A DNA stretch of 64,000 nucleotides from Chlorokybus atmophyticus (lineage: Eukaryota; Streptophyta; Chlorokybophyceae; Chlorokybales; Chlorokybaceae): positions 1,100,717 to 1,164,716 of the forward strand of contig RHPI01001037.1 of the NCBI GenBank assembly GCA_009103225.1, read 5' to 3'. Position numbers and translations under genes: made by a program. This document shows, in pieces, positions 37,150-47,999 of the stretch. The notes beneath the pieces are model-generated. The model did no database searches and had not been told where the DNA came from. It saw only the letters and a list, made by a program, of their open reading frames with translations. The stretch's first letter is position 1, and every line of letters begins with the position of its first letter.

Positions 37150-38800
37150 TTAAAGGGTGAGCAACTCTTCCACAAAGATTGCAAGCTTTTCAAGCATAGC
37201 TGGTCGCACGCTTTCCATTGCAGCTTTCAACCTGTCTTGGTCAGCACCCTTGCCTTCCACTGTCACCGTGAACTGATACTCATCTTCCGTGTTCTCATAA
37301 GCGAACTCTGAAAGTTTCAGCTCCCCTTTCACAAGAGATGCCAACTCCGTGTCGCTGTGCTCTAACTGCCCTTCCCAACTGAAGGTCAATGTGATATCGT
37401 AATGAGCGAACTTTTTGTTTCCCTTGCGTGTGTTTACACTCACCTGCAGAAAATCTATGTCAGGTCAGCCCGCCACCAGCTACATGCCCACAAGTGCATT
37501 GTGCCAACAGTTCCTTACAGCACAGAGGACTTGCTGTAATACTACCAGATTGGAACACAACACACAATCATGGCCACGGATATTGTTGCAAAGGCAAGAA
37601 GATTCCATGTTGCTGCTGAAGGTACAGTGACGAATACCATGCAGTGTTTATGAGTGCACATGCAGGTCCGTGCTGTGCAACCCAATGAAAAGTCTGATGG
37701 CAATCATAACAGCAGGTACGCACATCACCGTCCAAACTCTTCAAGCCCGTGATGAGTGCGTAGCCTTCCTTTGGGTCCATCACCGCGCGCAGCCCTTTCA
37801 CTAGTTCTGGCAGTCTCTGCTTGCTCCATTCCTTGCAGTTCTTCTCTGTCCTAGAGCAGCAAATTTTCACCACACACATTACCAGGCTGCGCTTGACTAT
37901 GTTTAGTGCTTAACAGTCCCACCCAAAAACAAGAGATGTACACCTTCCACCCCAAGTAACGCTTGCCACTACTAATGAAACTTGATGGGGACCTCGACAG
38001 CAAATCGCATACAGAATGAAGTTGACTATGCAATAACACGTCAATTTTCACCACGTGCATGTTGCGATGAAATCGTTGTAACCTGTTGGTACTGTACTTC
38101 AACAGCTGCTCTGCTCGTGAACAGCATGGTAAACACCAAGAAGCACACTGACTACTTGTTCGTTCCAAGCTACCTCCTGTTCGAAATACATTCGCAATCT
38201 GTTGTGTGCCGCAACTCAGGAGCATGCGAGCACACATTGATCTACAAGCTAACGAAGGAGGCGTATTGTGACTGTGCGGCAGTAGGTACAGTCAAGACCA
38301 ATTGTAACTTGTTGCACTGCCTACTGATTTTAGGAGGGTAGCACCACATATGCATGCTTAAAACAAGGTAAATTGAATAACCGACAGCTTGCATTGTGTT
38401 TCAACTTCAAATGTGATATGTGGCTCGGGTACAATGTCCACGCACAGCGCTACATGCCAATACACGCCATGCATAAGGACAACATACTTGCCAAGTGTAG
38501 TACGACATCGCTTACAAAAATAACCTGACAGCTGCCGGCAATCGTGTTATACAAAGCAAATATGCAAGCAGAGGGACGCGCAATGCACTTGCTGAGACAG
38601 CAGCAAATACTGCTCGTTGAACTGTAGCGCCGTCTCCCTGATAACAATGCACCCCCATGACCGACATACATGCCACTATTGCCGCTGTGAATGGCGTTGC
38701 ACACATGCGCGTTGACATACCAATGCCACCCGTTGATGTTTGTGCCGTCAGCCCTTTCTGCCACAACCCAGCGCGGATCTCCTTCCCCCCACTTCGCCAT
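37150..38800 (-). CDS. Aha1 N-domain-only HSP90 co-chaperone (Hch1-like)
   Basis: Three exons join exactly: complement(37150..37443, 37724..37850, 38721..38800) = 166 residues. Exon 1 gives WGEGDPRWVVAERADGTNIN, with WHWTEKNCKEWSKQRL formed across the first intron, the Aha1 N-domain signature. The last exon gives VNTRKGNKKF...TFSWEG and the closing helix. The N-domain binds the HSP90 middle domain and stimulates its ATPase. The usual C-terminal SRPBCC half of Aha1 is not found after the TAA at 37150, so the protein resembles yeast Hch1. The last exon starts with GTGAGT, which looks like a donor but follows a good CTGCAG acceptor. It is divergent from CFAP57. Confidence 0.9.
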
Positions 38801-39794
38801 TCACGGCGTGCTCCGGCTGGAGGCTCGGCTAGTCCGCTGCAGCCAGACCTAATACTCACAGTCAACCGCCTAAGACAGCTGCGCCTAATCACCACAGACC
38901 CCGTCCCAAGAGCCACAGGCCGACCCCCAGGCTCAGCCCCAGAGCCAGCCCTATCAACAGCGCCAGCAGCAGGATCGGGACCAGGAGCAGCCGTAAATAC
39001 AGCAGCGGCGCCAGCGCGCCCGACAGCGTCTCACACCTTTACTCCCTGCTCCAGCTGCTGCTTGTCCTCCACCTCCTCCTGCTGCTGCTTCGCCGCCGCC
39101 GCCGCCGCCGCCCGTATTGCCCGCCACATAAGGCCTAGTAGAGCTCAGGGTTAGGGTTTCCAGAAACCTAATTGTGACCCTGATCCAAACAAACCTGGTT
39201 TGGGCGCCGATCCAGATCTTGCCGTCACGTGATGACCAAGAAAAGACTACTTTCAGATTGCGATCGTTCCATTGAGTTAGGGTTTGGCAGCTGCTGAGTG
39301 GCCTCCAAGGCGCAGGCGGCAGCGGCGGTGGAGCAGGTGGCGCAGGAGGAGGAGAAGGAGGAGGAGGAGAGAGAGGAGCAGGAGAAAGACTGCAGGAAGT
39401 TCGGGGCAGGGCAGGCTGGCGGTGAGGGTCTGCTCGGTGTGAGTTGAGGGGATGGCTGAGGAGTGAGTGGGTGGCAGCGCAAAGCTCCATGGCGGTCTCC
39501 ACACTGCTCACCAGGCAAGCAGCATTGCACCTTCTTGATTACATTCAGCGTCTAAATGCTTGGTCGGCATATCACCCGAACGACACCCTAATATCACCCT
39601 CTACTTTGAAAATGCCACGGTCGCCTCAATGTGATAGGTCGTGACACAGTCTATGTGTAGGATAAGCAGCAGATAGCAGGGATTATGAAATACGTGTATG
39701 ACATGAGACATGGAAAGTCTCATTGTGTTATTTGGCACTGTTGCGCTTTTGGTAGAGCGCAGTAGTCACTACCAGAAGTGCTCACAAAGGCGCA
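38801..39794. promoter_or_regulatory. GC-rich divergent promoter region Hch1 / CFAP57 with telo-boxes
   Basis: A spacer of about 1 kb contains a (GCC)n run at 39091-39112 and two TAGGGTTT telo-boxes at 39152-39159 and 39278-39285. Open frames on both strands are Pro/Ala/Ser low-complexity and are not believed coding. An unplaced first exon of CFAP57 may lie here. Confidence 0.5.
39152..39159 (-). promoter_or_regulatory. Telo-box (AAACCCTA on minus)
   Basis: An exact TAGGGTTT on plus. Telo-boxes are known promoter elements of plant growth and translation genes. A second copy is at 39278-39285. Confidence 0.4.
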
Positions 39795-42700
39795 ATGGCC
39801 ACCAGCAGCATCAGGGTGTGGGAATGGTGTTTTATCAGTGCCGAGCCACGCTTTTGCTGCAATCACACCAACAACGAACTATTAACAGTACTGGTGGCCA
39901 ACAGAGAATACCACAAAAATGAGTGTCACACTCTCAGGCACGTGTTCGGTGCCCGTGGAGACCTCCGCGATGGCGTGGCCTACGCGGACGAGGGAACCCT
40001 CGTGTACGCTGCAGGCCGCTCTGCAATCATATGCCAGGTTTAGATTTGCACTGATACAGGCATCTTTGACTTTCATGCCATATACATATAAGCCAGTTTG
40101 GCTTGAGCCACTCCTTTATGAACAGGTGGAAGCGCGGTCCCAAAGAGTTATACAAGGCACTCCCGAGTCGGAATCCATATCTGCAGTCTCCCTCTCACCA
40201 TCCCGAAAGGTAAACTCACTCACTTCGAGCAGAACTAAAGCAACAACAATAGGCAACAAGTTGCCTGATGCTGCGAACTGGTTGCCTTCAGCACCTGGCG
40301 GTGGCCGAAAGGGGCGGAGAGAGGGCGACCGTTAGCATCTATGATGTGAACACGCTGAAGAGAAGGAAGATCCTCACTACATCAGAGTCACTCAGCAAGG
40401 TATGTGCGCACGTGCATGTTTCTGCGCGTATGCATGTGTGTGCATGCGTGAGCGTATGTGTGCGCGCATATAAGCACATGTGCGCATAAGCACATGTGCG
40501 CATGTATATGTGCGCTTATGTGTGCATGACAAGAAGCATGCTCGATACCGACAAGCGTTGACAATTTGTGTGCGATGGCAGGAGTTTGTGTCAGTGGCAT
40601 GGAGCGCAGACTCGCGGTGCGTGGCGGCGCAGGGAGGCGCACCCGATTGGACGCTCGTCGTGTGGATGTGGGAGAAGGCTAAAGTCGCCGCTTCCCTCAA
40701 GACCACCAACCACCACGCCGCACCTGTCCATCAGGTAACCCAAGGAAGCAAGGAAGGGAGAATGTTGCCATGACGAACGCTTCAACACTGGCATGTCTTC
40801 CAGAACTATCCGTAAATAAGTGCCACTTCCACGCACGCATGCCAACCACTATTCCTCATGTTTAGTGTCATGCCTGTGGACCTTACTGGTGTGGCTCTTA
40901 TCAGGTGGCGTTTCATCCGCAAGATCCGGCGGTGTTGAGTGTGGTCGGGGACGGCATCTGCAAGACCTTCCGCCTAGCAGACTCCCTACTTAAGCTCCTC
41001 CCTTCCTCCATCACAAAGCGGGACCAGCAGGTGTGTATGTTAGTAGTTACTGACACGGAAAGAATAAGGTGAAGCTCTTGATAACTGGTGATGACTGGTC
41101 AACGCGTGTCCATGCAGAACTATGTCTGCCATGCCTGGCTGCCCGCCGATGTTGACCGCTGCGTCGTGGCTACTGACAACGGCGAGCTCTTGCTGCTGGA
41201 AAACGGCGAGGTTTGTATTGTTTCCATGTTCGTTGCAGTAAGTTGTTGACCACTGCTACTGGTTACTGATAGTGGTTGCATAACCGATGTGTGCCAACAG
41301 TACAAAACAACCATACCGTACACATGGGAGGGAAGGTCCATTGAGTGCATCATCGGGTACAGCAAGGTGAGGAGAGGAAACCGTGTTGCACACGCTATGC
41401 CTTCAATCACGCGCAGTCAGGTTACTGACCTGTGTGAGCAAAATTCAGGGGTTCATTGTTGGTGGAGAGCGCGGACGTGTGACCGTCTTCGAGCGTGCCG
41501 ACCCCGGCGATGGCGGCTCTCCCGCCTACCGCCCCGGCCGCACCGCCCGAGTGCTCCCTCCTTCCGGCGCCACCGCCTCCAGTACGCACACACACTGACA
41601 CACACACACAATGCATTTGACAACAGCCGCTCATAATTAGCACTCCCTTCACAGCCATGCCGGTGTCGGAGATGTCGGGTTCATCGATATCGGGTCCATC
41701 GGGTTTGGGTCCCGGCGGCTCGGGGTTGACAGCAGCAGAGGTGGCCCTGCGTGTGCGTTCCCTGGCGCTGTCACCCTCGGAGGAGACCCTCGTGGCCGCC
41801 ACGCGCGGCGGCAACCTCCTCACACTCGCACTGTCCGCCTCGGACATGATGCTCAAGGCTGACGAGGAGGCACGCTTTGAACCCCTCCAACATGGCTTCC
41901 ACATGCAAGTAAGTTCTAAAAGCTGTATAGAATGTCCTTCAGCCAACCGTGTTGTGTGCTTATACAAGTTTGCCATTGTCGTCAATAATAGTTTCTACCA
42001 GTCAGGTGGGCTCATGCAAAGAGAAACACTCACTGTTGTGTTTGTTGTGTTGCAGGGTGTGACGGGTTTGGACTTGTGCATAAGGAAGCCGTTGGCGGTG
42101 ACTTGCAGCACGGACAAGAGCGTGCGCGTGTGGAACTACCTGGAGCGCACGTGTGAGATGGTGAAGTTCTTCCCCGAGGAGGCCCACAGCGTGGCATTCC
42201 ACCCCTCGGGCCTGCACATACTTGTAGGCTTCGCCGACAAGCTTCGCCTCATGAACCTGCTCATGGACGACATAAGAGGGTATGCAAGATGACCATGCGC
42301 ATGAGCAAAATTGTAATTTTGCACGTGTGTGCGTGCCTGTTGGTGACTATGTGCGTGCGTGCGCGCGTGTTGCTGTTTGCATGCGTATTTGTGCTTGTTT
42401 GCATGAGCGTATCTGCATGGATGTGTAAACATGCTGGGTGCAGGTACAAGGAGTTTGGGATCAAAGCGTGTCGGGAGTGCCGCTTCAGCTCGGGAGGGCA
42501 CCTGTTTGCTGCTGTAAACTCGAACACCGTACAAATATACAACACTTACACCGGGGAGAACGTTGGCAACCTCCGTGGGCACAACGGCAAGGTACGTGCC
42601 GTTTGCAACTCTACAGTGACGGATGGTCGTACAGTGTCTACCACATGCAATTGCGTTGATGCACACGTGCACACACATGCATGTCCGCACATAAACGCAC

Positions 42701-45700
42701 ACGGACACCCACATGCGCACGTGCAGGTGAGGTCTGTTGTGTGGAGCAGTGACGACGCGAGGCTTGTGACGGCGGGTGCGGACGGCGCTGTGTATGAGTG
42801 GCGTCTGCGCGACTGCAAGCGTGAGCGTGAGCACGTCCTGAAGGGTTGCGCGTACGCGGCGGCCCTGCCCGCTCCCCCGGACGGTCGCACCCTCGTTGCC
42901 GTTGGCTCCGACCGCACCCTCAAGGAGCTCGACGAGGCCGCGCAGCTCATCAAGGAGCACGACGCCAACGGCGTGGTCCTCACGCAGCTCGCCGTATCCA
43001 CAAGCGGACGCGCACTCTTCGCTGGTACTGAAAAGGGAGGCCTCAGGACGTACCGACTCCCACTCACCGGCGAGTTCCAAGAACACCCGTGCACCTCCTC
43101 GTCCATCACACGCCTCCGCATCAGGTACGTGTGCCAACAATCATATTACCACCTAGCGTTATGCTCACCTGGTTGACACGTGGTGTACACGCAGCTGTGA
43201 TGAGTCGATGCTATTCTGCGGGTCGGAGGATGGATGCTTGTTCATATACGACCTGCGTGACAAGGAGGCGCGAAGCGCCAAGAGAGAGAAAGAGACTCTA
43301 GTAAGCGTGTTATGTGTGCACGTAATACATGCACGCACGCAAGACGGGTTGTGCGTTTGTGTGTAACATTAGAACTGTGCTTGTTTCAGACATATGCGGA
43401 AGAGGTGCTTGTGACCAAAGTGGACTTGGAGGAGAAGCGGGCACGCATGCAAGAGCTGGAAACACAAGTAAGAACAAGAGGCCTGCCAACATCCAGCTTT
43501 ACACTTCTGCGCACAATCAATGCGTATCTGAGCTGACTGTGTTGTGTTGATCAGGTGAACGAGCTGACGATGCAGAACGAGTATCAGCTGAGGCTGAAAG
43601 ACCTGAACATGAACGAGCGCATCAAGGACCTCACAGAGAAGTTCACGCATGAGCTTGACAGCGCTAAGCTGAAGTACGAGCTCCTTCTTCAGGTACGACA
43701 CAAACCTAGCACATAACCCCAGTCTGATGATGCATAGATCATCACTAGCTTCATAGCATATTGTGCATAGTTCTGACCATTGTTGTTATGATCCTCAGGA
43801 AAAGAATGAGGCAGAGTTGGAGGCGGATGAGCGCATGCGCCGTGCTGAGGAGAAGTCCAAGGAGGCCTCATCGGCGCTGGAAGCCCAGTTCCAAGTAAAG
43901 CCCATCAGCTCTTTACACTACGCTTGTGTGCATGGATGAAGCCAGCAAGCTGATACATGCTGTTTTCACCCCGCGTGCAGGGAAAGGTGATGGCAGAGAT
44001 GGAGCGGTACGGCCTGCTGCAAGCCGAGCGTGACAGCCTGGATGCTAGATGGGAGGAACAAAACGCCCTGCTTGTGGAATCCCACGAGCGCGTCATACAG
44101 GTACACGTCAACAACACTGACTGCATAATGCTGCAACATGACTAGCAGCATACTGACTACTTGTGTGATACTGGCTGCCTGTGTAATACGGGAGATGAGC
44201 ATCAACACACTTGTGTACCTTGCGCAGGAGTTGACAGAGGAGTATGAGGCGCGGTTGCAGGAGGAGGCTCTGGCGCTAAATCGCGCGAGGCAGGAGGGTC
44301 GCGACGCCCAGCGCGAGGCTGATGAGGCCCGCAAGCAGATTGAAGAGGACGCTGACCGGGAGATTGAGGAGCTGAAAGAAAGGTCTGTTGTGTGCAATGC
44401 TGATTGGTTTTGCTGTCCTGTGCAAGTGTGTATGCGTCCGCTGAGGGAGTGTGTGTGGTAGGTATGAGGGGAAGCTTGGGGCAGAGAGGGAGGCAGGGCT
44501 GAGGTTAAAGGGTGAGAACGGCATCATGAAGAAGAAGTTCAACGCGCTGCAGAAAGACATTGAGGACCAGAAAGAGGAGATCAAAGCGCTGTTTGAGCAG
44601 GCACGTTGAGTGCCTGATGACGGCAGGTGCACCTGTTTGTGAATGGATGCTAACATTATCACTTGATTGCTTCAGAAAAGCGAGTTGTATGCAACAATCA
44701 CCGGGCTGGAGAAGGACATCAACGGCTTGAAGAAGGAGATCAAGGAGCGAGATGAGACCATTGGCGACAAGGAGAAACGAATATATGACTTGAAGAAGAA
44801 GAACCAGGAGCTTGAGAAATTCAAGTTTGTGCTGGATTACAAGATCAAGGAGCTCAAGCGACAAATTGAGCCTCGCGAAGCAGAGATTGCGGACATGCGT
44901 GCCCGCATACATGCCATGGATGGCGAGCTCGAACGCTACCACAAGTCCAATGCCGCCCTTGACCTCACCATCACGTATGAATGCTTGGTTTCATATCATT
45001 ACTTTTCTGCTTGGGTGTATACTCACTTGCGCTCCTTTGCAGTGACCTGCACATGAAGCTGGATGGTGTCCAGAAAGAGGCCGTGGTGTTGCGCCGGAAG
45101 TTTGCTGATGCCACATCTGTCATCACGGCGTTCCAACATGACCTGCAGGTAAGGCTGCTCCATAGCATGTATTGGCAATTGGTTGCCAATACATAGCAAC
45201 AGGTATCAACAACAATTGGCAACTTGCAGGAAGCTGTGGACCACATCCTGGACCCTACCGCCTTGACGGAAGCAGTCAAGAAGCTGTATCAGCGGCATGC
45301 TGCCGACATTGCAGCTAGGCCAAAGGCCGATCCCGACACTGACATCCATCGCGAATACGCCCGACAAAGGTAAGCTATCCTATACGCAGCAAAGTGTTCA
45401 CACATGCTACACAAATTGCTACTGTAACCAACATGGCAACTGTGGCAGGGAGTACCTTGAGAGAAGCATTGAGGCGCTCAAGCGGAAGCTTTCCAAGGAT
45501 GTGGACTTGCATCGCACGGAGAACACGCGCATAGTGGCGGAGAACGTTGCGCTTATTAAGGAGATCAATGAGCTCAAGCGCGAGATCAAGTCGTTGAAGC
45601 AGAGCTCGACTCAACAGCGGTCCACAACCAGAAGCATGGATGGAGCGGAGGCTTTGATGAGTCCTGGACGAGCCAAGCAGAAGTCCATGAGGAGGACACC

Positions 45701-45869
45701 GTCGAGAAAAGGTGAAGGGGACCCGTTGTCGCCGGGTGATGAAGACAAGGACAGCAATATCAACAGCAAGTACTACGAGCAAGTGCAGATGAGACCCAAA
45801 TCCCGCGAGCGACTGCCGCCCATGGAGGGGTTCAACCACCAAGATGCGTTGCTGTCTCCAACAAGCTGA
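39795..45869 (+). CDS. CFAP57: CFAP57/WDR65-type axonemal WD40 and coiled-coil protein
   Basis: CFAP57 helps place a subset of inner dynein arms on ciliary doublets. Blades are read over many exons: [20 protein letters not shown] (about 39937), [50 protein letters not shown] (strongly family-typical), [120 protein letters not shown]. From about 43.39 kb the rest is long coiled coil ([10 protein letters not shown]...[18 protein letters not shown]...[13 protein letters not shown]). The tail is Ser/Arg-rich, with stop at 45867-45869. The start is uncertain: ATG 39795 is in frame, but a spliced upstream ATG is possible. Several introns carry alternating purine-pyrimidine tracts. Confidence 0.92.
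45169..45192. repeat. Perfect 10-bp inverted repeat in a CFAP57 intron
   Basis: GTATTGGCAA, a 4-nt loop, then TTGCCAATAC. It begins about 20 bp after the donor of the exon ending ...ITAFQHDLQ. Confidence 0.75.
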
Positions 45870-46178
45870 TTGCTTCTTGATTTACCATGTACATGAGCTT
45901 AGCGTAGTGGTGACATAGGTAGAGGCATTGCTGCTGACTAGCATGTGCAGAGCACGCTGTGAGTGGAGGCACTGGACGCACAGAGCATCCACACTGCTGC
46001 CTGATAACGTGAAGTGAGCAACAATGACACTGCGCATCAACATCAGCACCAGCACCAGCACCAGCACAGCCATGAATAGATCGATGTGCGGAGTGTAGTA
46101 CACGCCCAGCAGGCCCGATATAGCATGATATACGCTTGCTTACGCTGTCTGATACGCATATGCGGTCGCTACTACTCT
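45870..46178. other. Short convergent spacer
   Basis: About 310 bp between two stop codons with a (CAGCAC)n-like stretch near 46040-46070. Nothing else is seen. Confidence 0.5.
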
Positions 46179-47080
46179 CTAGCTGTCCAAAAACTGTTGA
46201 ACGTCCGCTTGCAAGGCGCTAAGCGCACCTTCAGAGGTGATCTTGATCCGGTCATCTCGCACGGTGATGAGCACCTTGGCCGCAAAAGCATTGGCATAAG
46301 CATTCGGGTTGCAGACGATGTCTAAAAAGACATGACCATTCGACAAGTCCCCTTTGAAACTGTACTCCATGTTCTCGAGGCGCCTCCGCTGGGGTTTGCC
46401 CTCCTTCTCCTTAAACATTGAGAGAACATTGGATATCGACTCGTTCAGCTGCGCGGCGCCTTGTTTCGTGTATGGCACTGTCACCGATGTCTCTCCAATG
46501 TGGAAAGTTATTGGGCGAGACTCTGTGCACAAAGCAAAACTGTTGACAATAGTAACAACAAGCATTACGCCATAATCCACTTCAGGGGAGGGCAGCAATG
46601 CTGGGTTGTACCACCAGTTGAGTGGCTCCTTAAGAACATGCATGGTATGGCGTTCGTTAGCGCAGGAGACGAACAATGTCATTGCCAGGCCACATCTAAC
46701 AGCAGCTACCAAGCTGTGAGGTGCATGCAAGGAACTGCTTTGTTACAATCTGCTTTTCTACAATCCTGCGATATTTTGAAAAACGCAGCCTGAACTGCTT
46801 CCTGACAACAACACTTTGGTTACTCTACAACAATTACAACGTGGCTTCGCGTCGCCAATGCCCGACCTCAGACGCTGACACCCTAGAACATGCACGCACA
46901 CAAACCTGCAGACACGGAAGGTGAAGCCGAAGACGCCACTGTGAGCGTCCTACAGGGCCGCCTCGTCGCCCGCAACGCTGGTCGGGTATGATGATGATGC
47001 CGGCTCCGCAGCGAAAGCGCTGCTGGAAGTGGCGCAGCAACCGCCTGCACAGCTACCGCCGCCGCCATCGCCGTTGCCAT
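46179..47080 (-). CDS. Small plastid-targeted protein of unknown function
   Basis: Two exons, complement(46179..46522, 46906..47080), join in phase to 172 residues. Exon 1 is a typical transit peptide: MATAMAAAVAVQAVAAPLPA, then His/Arg-rich and Ser/Thr-rich with almost no acidic residues, ending VASSASPSVSA. The mature part begins ESRPITFHIGETSVTVPYTK. It continues with an amphipathic segment (NESISNVLSMFKEKEG) and a beta-rich region (MEYSFKGDLSNGHVFLDIV, VLITVRDDRIKITSEGALS). I do not recognise the family. It is divergent from the sorting nexin gene. Confidence 0.7.
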
Positions 47081-47999
47081 CGCTACCGCCTGCACTACAC
47101 GGCAATGCAGCGGGCGACACTTGACCCTAAAAGCATGAAGTCCTGCTTGTTGCTGGCAGTGTCGCTGGTGTAGCCTGTGTCGGCGGTGGTGTCGGCGGTG
47201 GTGTCGCCGGTGTCGTTGGTTATTCTTGTGTGGGCGTAAGGGAGGTGCTGCGCGTGGCTTAGCTGCTAACGAGAGGAGGAGGCTGCTGCGGTTGTTGCCT
47301 TGCAGCGGGTTTGGATGTCTAGTGACTTATTAAGTTGATTTGGCTGTGTGTTGGATCGACAAGGTGGGCCAGTGACAAGCGTGGTTGTGCGAAACGTTTT
47401 GATGCACGGATTGCGCTAGCTGGAGGCGCCTTTGGAACGCTGTGAGGTGAGCCTGTCATGCCTGCGTGTGTTGAGGCAGAGCGTGGCAGGCCATGCGCAA
47501 ACAGTCATTCTGGGTGCTGCACCATCAACAGATAGTAGTTGTGTAGCCACTGCTATGATGTATGGCTAGCACGGTATGCGCAGCTCATCCGAGCAAACAG
47601 AGTAGTCATATAGCAGCTGCAACCCGGTCGGACGGTTTCTGGCCTGCCATGACGTTCCTGTGATGTCTCAACCGCCTGAAGCCAGCTCGCTCATTTTGGT
47701 TGAGCGACAGCGAAAACTCATGCGTGTCAAAATTACCGTGGTTCAGCTACTGCAACCATAGTCACATATGCCTCAACGAGAATCAGTGCCTGCGTCAAGC
47801 ATTGAGCTGAGCATTGTGTTTTCCGTGATGCCACACACATGACGTAACAGGAGATGGTAACAGAAAGTCTGATAGCCTATGTGAGAACATCTTTATCACC
47901 ATGCACTGTGTCTCATCCTCGCTGCATCACATGTACACGTTTTCAGCCGGCTCACATTACTATTACACCCATTGGCCTGTAAGGTCGCAACAAACAACG
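47081..47999. promoter_or_regulatory. Divergent intergenic region plastid protein / SNX
   Basis: A spacer of 919 bp with a short GTGTCGGCGGTG direct repeat at about 47179-47205. No coding exon is recognised. Confidence 0.45.

Noticed and set aside
38954-39511. A 185-codon minus-strand frame in the Hch1/CFAP57 spacer
   Set aside because: It is Pro/Ser/Ala and Gly low-complexity produced by the (GCC)n and CTCC repeats, with no family content.
42136-43140. A 334-codon minus-strand open frame
   Set aside because: It is the antisense of well-supported CFAP57 WD40 exons and includes Cys/His-rich antisense intron.
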